64,000 nucleotides of DNA from the NCBI RefSeq assembly GCF_000827595.2, contig NZ_LN776183.1, positions 372,001-436,000 on the forward strand. Direction: 5' to 3'. Source of the DNA: Necropsobacter massiliensis (GTDB lineage Bacteria; Pseudomonadota; Gammaproteobacteria; Enterobacterales; Pasteurellaceae). This document shows, one piece after another, positions 17,230-25,528 of this stretch; position 1 is the stretch's first letter, and the number at the start of each line of letters is the position of its first letter. The notes under the pieces were generated by a model. It searched no databases and had not been told where the DNA came from. It was given only the letters and a program-made list of their open reading frames with translations. A program made the position numbers and the translations under genes.

Positions 17230-17799
17230 TCATTCTCCCTGACGAAATGTTCCGGATAAACAATGTTGTAGTTGTAATCGGGCCCGATAGAGCAATGTGT
17301 GCAGATTTTCCCGAGTAATATCGACGGTATGACAAATTTCGTCCGATGGCAATTCCAGATATTCCCGCATCATAAAAACCCGTCCTTGGCGCGCCGGTAG
17401 GTGAGTGAGGCAGGCTTCAAATAATTGCCAAAATTCTTGTGAATAAATCTCGCGCTCCTGCCAGTCTGTCGGGCAACATTCGCTTTTCCAATGCCCGTTG
17501 CGGTCAAAAAAGTGGTTATCTTCTTCTGCGGATTGAAGATCGCTTTCGACGATAAACCGATCTTTTTGGCGCAAATAATCAATAATTTTATTTTTCAAAA
17601 TAGCGAAGACCCAAGTTTTTAATGCTGCCTGACGTTTGAATTTATCAATATTTTTGACCGCACTTAATAAGGCTTCTTGCACAAGATCTTCTGCAAGCGT
17701 ACCGTCTCGCAGTTGGAGACGGGCAAATTTTAACATTTGCTCTCGAATTTCTGTGAGTTGCTGCGCAGAAAAAGCGGAATTAATTTCATTTACTATCAT
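17230..17799 (-). CDS. rpoE2: ECF-type RNA polymerase sigma factor (RpoE2-like)
   Basis: Extracytoplasmic-function sigma factor, 189 residues. Region 2 is clear (LAEDLVQEALLSAVKNIDKF, then ALKTWVFAILKNKIIDYLRQ), as is region 4 (LPARQGRVFMMREYLELPSD and ITRENLHTLLYRARLQLQ, the helix-turn-helix). A cysteine-bearing linker (SECCPTDW) lies between. It matches H. influenzae HI1459/RpoE2, which is reported to control a hypochlorite-response msrAB locus. Followed directly by the zinc-finger gene and divergent from the methionine-rich peptide/msrAB genes. Confidence 0.9.
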   Translation of the reverse strand: MIVNEINSAFSAQQLTEIREQMLKFARLQLRDGTLAEDLVQEALLSAVKNIDKFKRQAALKTWVFAILKNKIIDYLRQKDRFIVESDLQSAEEDNHFFDRNGHWKSECCPTDWQEREIYSQEFWQLFEACLTHLPARQGRVFMMREYLELPSDEICHTVDITRENLHTLLYRARLQLQHCLSGTFRQGE

Positions 17800-17820
17800 A
17801 TAGTTATAATTTTTTTAAAA

Positions 17821-17890
17821 AAAGTTGTCATTTTTTTGTCAGGATTTCGGGCGTTGTCCGACTAACTTTAATGTGAAGGGGATTCTTTCA
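17821..17890. promoter_or_regulatory. Divergent intergenic promoter region of the sigma locus
   Basis: The 133-bp gap holds an AACTTT element on each strand: plus strand AACTT at 17864-17868, 15 bases before TCTTTC (17884-17889), and minus strand AACTTT at 17821-17826. AACTT is the core of many ECF -35 elements. Three TTGTC copies (17825, 17836, 17854) also lie here. I propose ECF-dependent, divergent, autoregulated transcription; the promoter assignment is inference. Confidence 0.4.
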
Positions 17891-17932
17891 TAACATATTA
17901 ATTCATAATCAACAATTAACTAGAAGGAAAAC

Positions 17933-18229
17933 ATGATGAAATTATTAACTAACACATTGAAAGCGTTAAGCCTTGTTGCTTTCTTTTCTGCTGCCGCCGT
18001 CACTGCCAACGCCGGAGAGATGAAATCTCAACATACCGCGGAAGAGACGATGATGCAATCGAAACATGCGGCAAAGGATAGCATGATGTCAACAGAAATG
18101 AAATCCGATTCTATGATGAAGAAAGATTCTATGATGGAAGAGGAGATGAAACAAGAGGACATGAAAAAAGACGATATGAAGAAAGAGCAAAAAATGAAGA
18201 AAGAAAAAATGACCAAACACAATATGTAA
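17933..18229 (+). CDS. Exported methionine-rich, lysine-rich peptide (candidate oxidant scavenger)
   Basis: 98 residues with a clear signal peptide (1-27, cut after TANA). By my count the mature chain of about 71 residues has 16 methionines, mostly as repeats of the kind DSMM, EEEM and KKDDM spaced 4-6 residues apart, otherwise Lys, Glu, Asp and Ser; no cysteine and no fold-like hydrophobic core. Methionine-rich periplasmic peptides beside an ECF sigma factor and a methionine sulfoxide reductase are known from Azospira (MrpX), where they soak up hypochlorite and are re-reduced. The context here (msrAB, ccdA, thioredoxin) fits the same job. Copper binding is an alternative. ATG 17936 is equally possible. 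Confidence 0.8.
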   Translation: MMKLLTNTLKALSLVAFFSAAAVTANAGEMKSQHTAEETMMQSKHAAKDSMMSTEMKSDSMMKKDSMMEEEMKQEDMKKDDMKKEQKMKKEKMTKHNM

Positions 18230-18235
18230 TTTGGC

Positions 18236-18269
18236 GTGTGGGCGTCAGGTTCACAACCGTCGCCCATAC
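18236..18269 (+). other. Hairpin between the Met-rich peptide gene and msrAB
   Basis: Stem GTGTGGGCG (18236-18244) with CGCCCATAC (18261-18269), one G-U pair, loop of 16. No T run follows, so it looks more like an mRNA stabiliser or partial attenuator that could give the peptide more message than msrAB. Confidence 0.45.
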
Positions 18270-18296
18270 GGATGAGTCGTCATAAAGGGGAACGAT

Positions 18297-19364
18297 ATGA
18301 AATACAATAAACTTTTTTTATTTTTGATGTCGGCAGCGGTATTCGCTTCACCGGCGGTAGCACATGAAATACATTCGGATAAGGCAAAAATGATGGAAAA
18401 TACAAAAACATTGCAAGAAGATCTCCGGGATATTTATTTAGCTGGCGGTTGTTTCTGGGGAATTGAAGCCTACATGGAAAAAATATATGGCGTAAAAGAC
18501 GCGACTTCCGGTTACGCCAACGGCAAGACTGCACAGACCGCCTATCCGATTATCGGCAAAACGGATCATGCGGAAACAGTACATGTGACCTATGACGCCA
18601 ATAAAGTTTCGCTGGATAAATTACTGAAATATTATTTTCAGGTCATTGATCCGACCAGTGTCAATAAGCAAGGCAATGATCGCGGCAGACAATACCGTAC
18701 TGGCATTTATTATCAAAACGATGGAGATAAGGCGATCATTTTAACCGCACTTAATGCGTTGCAGGCAAAATATAAAGATAAAATTCAGATCGAAGTTGAA
18801 CCGTTAAAACATTATATTTTAGCGGAAGAATATCATCAGGATTATTTAAAGAAAAATCCGAACGGCTACTGCCATATTGATTTAGCGCAGGCAGATAAGG
18901 TGATTATCGATCCGCAGGATTACCCAAAACCGAGTGATGCCGAGCTGAAAGCCACACTTACGCCGTTGCAATATAGCGTCACTCAAAATAAAAATACCGA
19001 GCATTCGTTTAGTAATGATTACTGGGATAATTTCGAGCCGGGTATTTATGTCGATATTACCACCGGCGAACCGCTGTTTTCTTCCGCCGACAAATACGAG
19101 TCGGGTTGCGGCTGGCCGAGTTTTACTAAGCCGATTGTGGAAGATGTTGTGACCTATGCGGAAGACACCAGTTTCAATATGGTGAGAACCGAGGTCTTAA
19201 GCCGTAGCGGAAAAGCACATTTGGGTCATGTTTTTAACGACGGACCGAAAGAGAAAGGCGGGCTGCGTTATTGCATCAATAGCGCCTCGATTAAATTTAT
19301 TCCGCTGGATCAAATGGAAGCACAGAATTACGGTTATTTAATCAACCTTGTTAAAGGAAAATAA
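18297..19364 (+). CDS. msrAB: Periplasmic bifunctional peptide methionine sulfoxide reductase MsrAB
   Basis: Repairs oxidised methionine in exported proteins. 355 residues: signal peptide (1-22, ...SPAVA), MsrA domain (about 46-205) with catalytic Cys52 in GGCFWG, then MsrB domain (about 225-350) with SGCGWPSF and catalytic Cys326 in LRYCINSAS. Compared with the three-domain Neisseria protein it lacks the N-terminal thioredoxin domain, which here is a separate gene two places downstream. Ribosome-binding site AAGGGGA lies about 6 bases upstream. One transcript with ccdA (1 bp away) and the thioredoxin-like gene. Confidence 0.96.
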   Translation: MKYNKLFLFLMSAAVFASPAVAHEIHSDKAKMMENTKTLQEDLRDIYLAGGCFWGIEAYMEKIYGVKDATSGYANGKTAQTAYPIIGKTDHAETVHVTYDANKVSLDKLLKYYFQVIDPTSVNKQGNDRGRQYRTGIYYQNDGDKAIILTALNALQAKYKDKIQIEVEPLKHYILAEEYHQDYLKKNPNGYCHIDLAQADKVIIDPQDYPKPSDAELKATLTPLQYSVTQNKNTEHSFSNDYWDNFEPGIYVDITTGEPLFSSADKYESGCGWPSFTKPIVEDVVTYAEDTSFNMVRTEVLSRSGKAHLGHVFNDGPKEKGGLRYCINSASIKFIPLDQMEAQNYGYLINLVKGK

Positions 19365-19365
19365 A

Positions 19366-20016
19366 ATGTTTGAGCAGAATTTATTAGTCGGTAGTGTTTT
19401 TTTAGCCGGATTGGCGTCTTTTTTATCGCCCTGTATTTTCCCGATTGTGCCGATTTATTTCGGTATTCTAAGCAAAGGTGGCAGAAAAATATTAAACACC
19501 TTATTGTTTATATTGGGTTTATCGCTGACATTTATCGGACTGGGTTTCAGCTTTGGTTTTTTAAGCGATATTTTATTTAACGACACTGCCAGAATTATCG
19601 CGGGCGTTATTGTTATTATTCTCGGCGTACATCAGTTGGGTCTTTTAAAGATCGGACTGTTAGAACAGACTAAATTGGTTGAAATAAATACGGATAATAA
19701 AAGTGCGGCGCTGCAAGCGTTTGTTTTGGGGCTTACCTTCAGTCTGGGCTGGACGCCTTGTATCGGACCGATTTTAGCCGCCGTGCTGGCTTTGTCCGGC
19801 GATGAAGGTTCCGCGTTATACGGCGCAGGCATGATGCTGGTTTATGTATTGGGGCTGGCGACACCGTTTATCCTCTTTTCATTTTTCTCCGACAGTTTAT
19901 TGAAAAGAACCAAAGCACTGAATAAACATTTAACAAAATTTAAAATTATCGGCGGAATCCTGATTATTCTGATGGGCGTTTTATTAATCACCAACAACCT
20001 ACATATTGTGATGTAA
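19366..20016 (+). CDS. ccdA: CcdA-type membrane thiol-disulfide electron carrier
   Basis: 216-residue inner-membrane protein of the CcdA/DsbD-beta family with six hydrophobic helices. The two redox cysteines sit in FLSPCIFPIVP (Cys23) and GWTPCIGPIL (Cys132). It carries reducing power from cytoplasmic thioredoxin to the periplasm. I use the ATG at 19366 (AAAGGA upstream); the in-frame TTG at 19348 lies inside msrAB. Placed between msrAB and a periplasmic thioredoxin, it should supply electrons to MsrAB. Confidence 0.92.
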   Translation: MFEQNLLVGSVFLAGLASFLSPCIFPIVPIYFGILSKGGRKILNTLLFILGLSLTFIGLGFSFGFLSDILFNDTARIIAGVIVIILGVHQLGLLKIGLLEQTKLVEINTDNKSAALQAFVLGLTFSLGWTPCIGPILAAVLALSGDEGSALYGAGMMLVYVLGLATPFILFSFFSDSLLKRTKALNKHLTKFKIIGGILIILMGVLLITNNLHIVM

Positions 20017-20033
20017 CTACAGGAGAAATAAAC

Positions 20034-20510
20034 ATGAAAAAAATTATCGGATTAATGATGTTATTGTTCAGTTTTAATCTTTTTGCAGCAGGAGAAGTCA
20101 ACTTGAAAAACATTAAATTTAAAGATCTTGAGCAGAATACTGTCACGCTCGAACAGTATCAGGGAAAGAAACTCTACGTCAAAATGTGGGCGTCTTGGTG
20201 TCCGATTTGTTTGGCGGGATTGGCAGAGATCAACGAATTAAGCGGCGAGCCGAACAACGATGCCGCCATTATTACCATTGTCTCTCCCGAACATAAAGGT
20301 GAGAAATCGACCGCCGATTTTATCCAATGGTATAAGGGATTGGATTACAAAAATATCATAGTGTTGCTAGACGAAGAGGGCGAAGTGATCAAAAAAGCCA
20401 AAGTCCGCGGCTATCCGACCAATTTGATTTTGGACGCCTCATTGAACGTCACAAAAACCATCCCGGGACATTTGAGTGCCGAACAAATTAAACGCTATTT
20501 GTCTGAGTAA
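20034..20510 (+). CDS. Periplasmic thioredoxin-like (TlpA/ResA type) protein
   Basis: 158 residues with a signal peptide (1-19, ending LFAA) and a thioredoxin fold carrying WASWCPIC (Cys56, Cys59) and the cis-Pro loop RGYPTNLIL. The likely role is passing electrons from CcdA to MsrAB. 17 bp after ccdA with AGGAGAA upstream; last gene of the peptide-msrAB-ccdA-thioredoxin unit. Corresponds by position to H. influenzae HI1453. Confidence 0.9.
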   Translation: MKKIIGLMMLLFSFNLFAAGEVNLKNIKFKDLEQNTVTLEQYQGKKLYVKMWASWCPICLAGLAEINELSGEPNNDAAIITIVSPEHKGEKSTADFIQWYKGLDYKNIIVLLDEEGEVIKKAKVRGYPTNLILDASLNVTKTIPGHLSAEQIKRYLSE

Positions 20511-20522
20511 CTTCTTCCGTAA

Positions 20523-20550
20523 AATCCCTGTATTCCATGCAGGGATTGTC
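20523..20550. terminator. Terminator-like hairpin between convergent genes
   Basis: Stem AATCCCTG (20523-20530) with CAGGGATT (20540-20547). On the minus strand it is followed by TTTTAC, so it suits the deoR-type gene best. Confidence 0.6.
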
Positions 20551-20551
20551 A

Positions 20552-21307
20552 TTACACCATGATATTTAACTGTGACGACACGGAAAAATCATCCGGCAGG
20601 GATTGATTACAGATTATTGTGTCAAACTCTTCCAGCTTACCGAAATAAGCCTGCTGTACCTGATTAAATTTGGAATGATCAAAAATAAGGATCTTTTGTG
20701 CAGTTTTTGCCATTGCTTTGTGTTTAATCTGCGCTTCATCTAAACGGAAACACGTTAACCCAAGGTGTTTATCCACACCGGAAGCCGAGATAAAAGCCTT
20801 GGTCGTACAAATGAGATCCAACAAATTCGGATTTTGCACCGGATTAATAAATAAATCGTCTTGTGAATAAGAACCGCCACACAGATAAATTTTACAGTTG
20901 GGTTTTTCTCGCAAAATCAGAAAAGTATTGATAGAACAACAAATTGCGGTAAATCGTACCGTATTGGGAATTTGAGAAGCAATAAAAGGAATGGTCGAAC
21001 CGCCGTCAAAGAAAATAGTATCGCCTTCTTCCACCAAATTTGCCGCGATTTTACCGATATGAATCTTTTCTAATACATTTTTAGTTTGGCGTTGGGATAA
21101 CAAATGGTTCAGCTGGGGCTGATCTTGGTTGTTCTTTAAAATATAGCCGCCGATAAGACTCATGTTACTATGTTCGGTGTTCACGTCACGGCGAATAGTC
21201 ATTTCCGATACATTAAGTAATTCCGCGGCATTGCGTAAATGAATTTTATCTGTTTGGGTAAGCAGAAATTCCAATTTCTGTACCCGTAATTGCGTTTTTT
21301 TGTCCAT
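20552..21307 (-). CDS. DeoR-family transcriptional regulator of the adjacent sugar locus
   Basis: 251 residues: N-terminal winged helix (AAELLNVSEMTIRRDV, about residues 27-42), then the DeoR sugar-phosphate sensor domain (FDGGSTIPFIA, CCSINTFLILREKPNCKIYLCGG, ASGVDKHLGLTCF, IFDHSKFNQV). It resembles E. coli DeoR itself more than GlpR, but there is no deoxynucleoside gene nearby. It is the last gene downstream of the kinase (6 bp), so it probably represses the kinase/ABC operon until a sugar phosphate binds. Confidence 0.88.
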   Translation of the reverse strand: MDKKTQLRVQKLEFLLTQTDKIHLRNAAELLNVSEMTIRRDVNTEHSNMSLIGGYILKNNQDQPQLNHLLSQRQTKNVLEKIHIGKIAANLVEEGDTIFFDGGSTIPFIASQIPNTVRFTAICCSINTFLILREKPNCKIYLCGGSYSQDDLFINPVQNPNLLDLICTTKAFISASGVDKHLGLTCFRLDEAQIKHKAMAKTAQKILIFDHSKFNQVQQAYFGKLEEFDTIICNQSLPDDFSVSSQLNIMV

Positions 21308-21313
21308 CTGATA

Positions 21314-22765
21314 TTAGGCCATCACCGATAAAGCATCGACAAGTTTTTGGTAACGTTGATATTTTTCTTGGTACAACGAAAAATTTTGTTTACTCGGTTG
21401 AATGGTCTGCATTGCAACCTGCGCTATCATAGCATTTTTTTCAGCTTTCCGGACACCCTGCATTGCGATTAAGGCCGCCCCAAAGCACCCGGTTTCCTCA
21501 ATTTGAGGAATTTCAAGGGTTAAGCCGGTTAAATCCGCCAGCATTTGCAGCCAAACTTGCGATTTAGTCACACCGCCGGTAATGCGTAAAATCTGCGTAT
21601 TTGGAAACCGCACTTTCATGCGTTCCAAATGGTACATTAGGCTGAATAGAATTCCCTCATAAACCGCCTGCAATAAATGGGCTTGAGTGTGATAGGATTG
21701 CAATCCGTAGAACCCGGCCTGCATGCCCAGTTTAATGTTGGAACCGTACAAAAAAGGGACAAACAGTATTGAACTGGATACCGGCGGTAAATCGGCAATG
21801 ATTTTATTGACTTCGGAATAGGTAATATTTTCCCATTTGTTGATAAACCAATCGAGGTTGCCGGCAGAAGTTGGACTGTCATCATGAATAATAAATTTAC
21901 CGTCCTGAATGTAGCGCCCGCAAATTAACCCTGAGGTTTGATCAAATTGCGCACTGACACCGCTGACGATTGTCCAGGTACCAAGGACGACATTTAACGT
22001 CTGTTCGTCTTGCAGATTGGCGCAAAGTGCGGTGGAAACGACATCAAATAATCCTCCGACCACTTTGGTGCCAATTTTTAATCCGGTTTTTTTCGCTGCT
22101 TGCAAATTAACGGTTCCGGCAATTTGATTGCCTTTTATAATCGGTGGTAATTTATCAAATATTTCTTCAATACCAAATAGCTTGGTCAGTGCGGGATCGT
22201 ATTGTCCGGTATGCATATTATAGAAGTTAGATTCGGAAATATTCGTTTCTTCGCAATGCAGCTTTCCGGTTAAACAGAAACGCAAATAATCATGCGACAT
22301 CAATACATGATTAATTTTTGTATAGCGTTCCGGTTCATTTTCTTTCAACCAACGTAAAATGGATACCGGGTGCCCGCTCCATAAGGCTTGAGAGGTTATC
22401 GGATAAATAATCTCGGGAATGGCTAACTGTCGCCAGCGTTTTACTATGGCTGTCGCACGCTGATCGGAAGATAAAATCGCGCGTCCCAGCGGTCGCTTGT
22501 TTTTATCCAACAAAAACGCACCTTTACCCTGCGCTGAAATACCGACGGCTTCGATTTGCGCCGGCGCGATATTGCTTTTTTGCACGGTCAGTCGGATAAC
22601 ATCCGCACAGACCTGCCACAGTCGGTTCATATCCCGCTCGGCATATCCTTCCCGGTCACTGATAATTTCTACGTTTTTTCGTTCACAGGCGTACATTTTA
22701 CCTTGCTGATCAAAGAGTGCCGCTTTGATAAAGGTTCCGCCGCAATCAATACCTAAATAAAACAT
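21314..22765 (-). CDS. lyxK: FGGY-family carbohydrate kinase, L-xylulokinase-like
   Basis: 483 residues with the FGGY phosphate loop at the N-terminus (GIDCGGTFIKAALFDQQGK) and the C-terminal ATP-binding block ITGGVTKSQVWLQMLADLTG. Recalled comparison gives a close match to the H. influenzae protein annotated as L-xylulose kinase (AERDM, GISAQGKGAF, HDYLRFCLTGK, ETNISESNFYNM). It should phosphorylate a ketopentose entering through the neighbouring ABC importer. There is no epimerase, isomerase or aldolase gene alongside, so the true substrate is uncertain. 13 bp after the permease gene. Confidence 0.8.
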   Translation of the reverse strand: MFYLGIDCGGTFIKAALFDQQGKMYACERKNVEIISDREGYAERDMNRLWQVCADVIRLTVQKSNIAPAQIEAVGISAQGKGAFLLDKNKRPLGRAILSSDQRATAIVKRWRQLAIPEIIYPITSQALWSGHPVSILRWLKENEPERYTKINHVLMSHDYLRFCLTGKLHCEETNISESNFYNMHTGQYDPALTKLFGIEEIFDKLPPIIKGNQIAGTVNLQAAKKTGLKIGTKVVGGLFDVVSTALCANLQDEQTLNVVLGTWTIVSGVSAQFDQTSGLICGRYIQDGKFIIHDDSPTSAGNLDWFINKWENITYSEVNKIIADLPPVSSSILFVPFLYGSNIKLGMQAGFYGLQSYHTQAHLLQAVYEGILFSLMYHLERMKVRFPNTQILRITGGVTKSQVWLQMLADLTGLTLEIPQIEETGCFGAALIAMQGVRKAEKNAMIAQVAMQTIQPSKQNFSLYQEKYQRYQKLVDALSVMA

Positions 22766-22778
22766 ACCGCACTTTTCC

Positions 22779-23807
22779 TTAGGATTTTCTGAAAATCAGA
22801 TTTTTAAAACTTTGCTTGGATATTTCGCCACGTCTGATTTGATCCATAAAGACCGCCAAAATGATCACAAGACCGATGATTAAGCGTTGCAGATAAGAGG
22901 TTACGTTCAGCAAGGTCAGCCCGTTTTGCAACACGCCCATAATTAACGCCCCGATCGCGGTGCTTAACACTGAACCGACGCCGCCAATTAAACTCGTACC
23001 GCCGATAACGGTGGCTGCAATCGCATCCAGTTCATAACCGGTGCCGGCAATAGGTTGCGCCGCGTTTAACCGCCCCACTAAAATCACCGCGCCCAAGGCG
23101 GCGAGTAATCCGTTGATTGCATAGGTTCTTACCTCCAGCTTGTTCACATTAATACCAGATAGTTTGACGGCTTCACGATTGCCACCGAGTGCATAGACTT
23201 GCCGTCCGAAAATAGTTTGAGTCAAAATATAATAGCTGAGCGCAACGACGATCAACGCCACAATGACCGGTACGGGAATGCTGAAATTTTCTGCCAGCGG
23301 AATCTTACCATTGCCGAAAAAACGCAAGGCGTCAGGAAAATTATAAATGGTTTTGCCATCCGAAAGCGTGAGAGCTAAGCCGCGGGCGATTCCCATCATG
23401 CCAAGGGTAGTAATAAAGGAAGTTACCTTACAATACACAATAATAAAACCGTTTAGATAACCGCATAACGCACCAACCAGTAACGCGCCGAATACCGATA
23501 AAATCACGACAAAAATGACCGCACTTTCGGAGGGATTTTCACCTAACCAATCCATTCCTTTGTGCACAAAAAGCCCCAGACAAACGGCGCTCAGCGCCAC
23601 GATAGAACCGACTGACAAATCAATGCCGCCGGTTAAAATAACATACGTCATGCCCACTGCAATAATGCAAATCACCGAGACTTGCAGCAAAATGTTTAAA
23701 ATATTGTGTGTGGATAAAAAGCTATTAGAGGCAAAAGACATGGCGACAATCATCAAGACCAGTACCAGACCTATACCTAATTTTGAAATCATTTTATTAA
23801 CATTCAT
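22779..23807 (-). CDS. Ribose-type ABC transporter permease
   Basis: 342 residues, RbsC/XylH-type inner-membrane permease with about 8-10 helices. Landmarks: GGIDLSVGSIVALSA, YCKVTSFITTLGMMGIARGLAL, LGGNREAVKLSGINV and GYELDAIAATVIGGTSLIGGVG. Its 5' end overlaps the ATPase gene by 11 bp. Forms the membrane channel of the importer. Confidence 0.92.
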   Translation of the reverse strand: MNVNKMISKLGIGLVLVLMIVAMSFASNSFLSTHNILNILLQVSVICIIAVGMTYVILTGGIDLSVGSIVALSAVCLGLFVHKGMDWLGENPSESAVIFVVILSVFGALLVGALCGYLNGFIIVYCKVTSFITTLGMMGIARGLALTLSDGKTIYNFPDALRFFGNGKIPLAENFSIPVPVIVALIVVALSYYILTQTIFGRQVYALGGNREAVKLSGINVNKLEVRTYAINGLLAALGAVILVGRLNAAQPIAGTGYELDAIAATVIGGTSLIGGVGSVLSTAIGALIMGVLQNGLTLLNVTSYLQRLIIGLVIILAVFMDQIRRGEISKQSFKNLIFRKS

Positions 23808-25311
23808 TGTTACGCTCCTGACTTTTACCGAGCCCCATCATTGCATGCATGATATTTTCTTCATTCATTGCACTGCGTTGTGTGATTTCCGCGACTAATT
23901 CTCCGGCCTTCATCACTATAATCCGATCCGACATCGTAAGCAGTTCGGGCAAATCCGAAGAAACCATAATGATACTGCCGCCATTATCGGTAAAATGACG
24001 CATCAAATCGTAAATTTCGGATTTTGCACCTACATCGATACCACGTGTCGGTTCGTCAAAAAACAGAATTTTCACACCGCTTTCTAACCAGCGGGCAATG
24101 ATCACTTTTTGCTGATTACCGCCGGATAGCGTTTTGGTTATTTGATCCTGACTGTTACAGGCAATGCGCAATTTATCTTTATTTTTCTCCGCCACTTCGC
24201 GTTCTTGTTTTTTATCCAGTCGCCAATGCCGCCAAAAACGCGATAGGATAGGCAACGTAATATTTTCACGAACATTCATTCCCAGAATTAGACCTTGTGA
24301 TTTACGGTCTTCGGTAATCAAGCCAATATGCTGTTTTACGGCCTGTTCAGGACTGGAGATCGTTACTTTTTCGCCGTTTAGATAAATTTCTCCCTGCGCC
24401 TCATCTGCGCCGTAAATGGCGCGTAACAATTCCGTTCGTCCCGCTCCGACCAGACCGGCGAACCCTAAAATCTCACCTTGATTCAAATGAAAGGAGATTG
24501 GACAAAGTTTACTGTTATGCAAATTTTCTACGCGTAAAACTTCATGTTCAAATTGCACATTACGCTGATAACGGCTGAAATCCACATCACGACCGACCAT
24601 TAGACGTACGATTTCATCAGCTGAGGTTTCGGCAAAAGGCCGCGTACCTGTGACGACACCGTCTTTTAATACGGTTACCGTATCGGCAATGTAATTGAAT
24701 TCTTCCAAACGATGAGAAATATAAATCATCGCGACATTTTCTGTTTTAAGCTGATGAATGATTTTGAACAGGGTTTCCGTATTTTTACGCGAAATGGATG
24801 CGGTCGGTTCATCAAAAATAATCACTTTGTAACGACTAAACACTGCCTTTGCAATTTCAACCATTTGTTGCTGGGCAATGGATAAATCCGCGACTAAATC
24901 ATCCGGTCGAATATCTAATTCCAGTCGATTAATGATTTCCTGTGTGCGTATGCGCATATTTTCCCAATCCATTTTGCCGAAAAAATGTGATTGTTCATTG
25001 CCTAAAAAAATATTTTCCAGCACGGTTAATTGAGGAACCAGCATTAATTCCTGGTGAATAAAGCCAATACCGGCTTGTTGTGCCTGCTTGACGGATTGGG
25101 GTAAATAGGGGCGTTGATAAAATTTCATCGCGCCTTGATCGGCATGATAAATACCGGCAATAATCTTACATAACGTGGATTTTCCTGCACCGTTTTCACC
25201 AATCAAACAATGTACTTTACCCGGATAAATATCCAGATTGATATTTTTCAGAATTTCCACTCCAAAAAATTGTTTACATATATTTTGTAATTGCAAAATA
25301 GGTTCAGCCAT
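23797..25311 (-). CDS. Ribose-type ABC transporter ATP-binding protein (two ATPase domains)
   Basis: 504 residues with duplicated ATPase domains. Domain 1 Walker A GENGAGKST (38-46) and Walker B VIIFDEPTASI; domain 2 has GLVGAGRTEL (Arg replaces the Walker lysine, as usual for RbsA/MglA) with signature LSGGNQQK and LFFDEPTRGID. It powers the importer formed with the permease and the divergent binding protein. First gene of the minus-strand operon ATPase-permease-kinase-regulator. Confidence 0.93.
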   Translation of the reverse strand: MAEPILQLQNICKQFFGVEILKNINLDIYPGKVHCLIGENGAGKSTLCKIIAGIYHADQGAMKFYQRPYLPQSVKQAQQAGIGFIHQELMLVPQLTVLENIFLGNEQSHFFGKMDWENMRIRTQEIINRLELDIRPDDLVADLSIAQQQMVEIAKAVFSRYKVIIFDEPTASISRKNTETLFKIIHQLKTENVAMIYISHRLEEFNYIADTVTVLKDGVVTGTRPFAETSADEIVRLMVGRDVDFSRYQRNVQFEHEVLRVENLHNSKLCPISFHLNQGEILGFAGLVGAGRTELLRAIYGADEAQGEIYLNGEKVTISSPEQAVKQHIGLITEDRKSQGLILGMNVRENITLPILSRFWRHWRLDKKQEREVAEKNKDKLRIACNSQDQITKTLSGGNQQKVIIARWLESGVKILFFDEPTRGIDVGAKSEIYDLMRHFTDNGGSIIMVSSDLPELLTMSDRIIVMKAGELVAEITQRSAMNEENIMHAMMGLGKSQERNNEC

Positions 25312-25333
25312 TTTCTGTTCCGATTAGTTTAGA

Positions 25334-25345
25334 TAAACATGTTTA
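25334..25345. promoter_or_regulatory. Perfect 12-bp palindrome upstream of the ATPase gene
   Basis: TAAACATGTTTA lies 22 bases upstream of the ATPase start codon, near where the minus-strand promoter or leader should be. A possible operator; the binding protein is unknown. Confidence 0.35.
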
Positions 25346-25421
25346 GGTTACTCTATAATTTCGCAATAAAATGAGATCTCTCTCGCAAAATGAAAAATAG
25401 ATTACAATCCAAGATTTATTT

Positions 25422-25437
25422 TGTGATATTAATCACA
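25422..25437. promoter_or_regulatory. CRP site between divergent ABC transporter genes
   Basis: TGTGA-TATTAA-TCACA, a perfect consensus cAMP-CRP palindrome. It sits between the ATPase operon and the binding-protein gene, so both are probably under catabolite control. Confidence 0.85.
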
Positions 25438-25472
25438 ATAAAGCCGTTGATTTGAGAATAAACTAACATTAA

Positions 25473-25492
25473 TTACAACAAAACTGTTGTAA
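25473..25492. promoter_or_regulatory. Palindromic operator candidate for the DeoR-type regulator
   Basis: A perfect 8-bp inverted repeat TTACAACA / TGTTGTAA with a 4-base centre, 36 bases before the binding-protein start codon. A possible promoter (TTGATT at 25447, TAATTA at 25470) would place the start site inside this palindrome, as expected for a repressor site. Confidence 0.6.
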
Positions 25493-25528
25493 GTTAATCA
25501 CATCGACTTAACCATAGGGGAAATCAAT

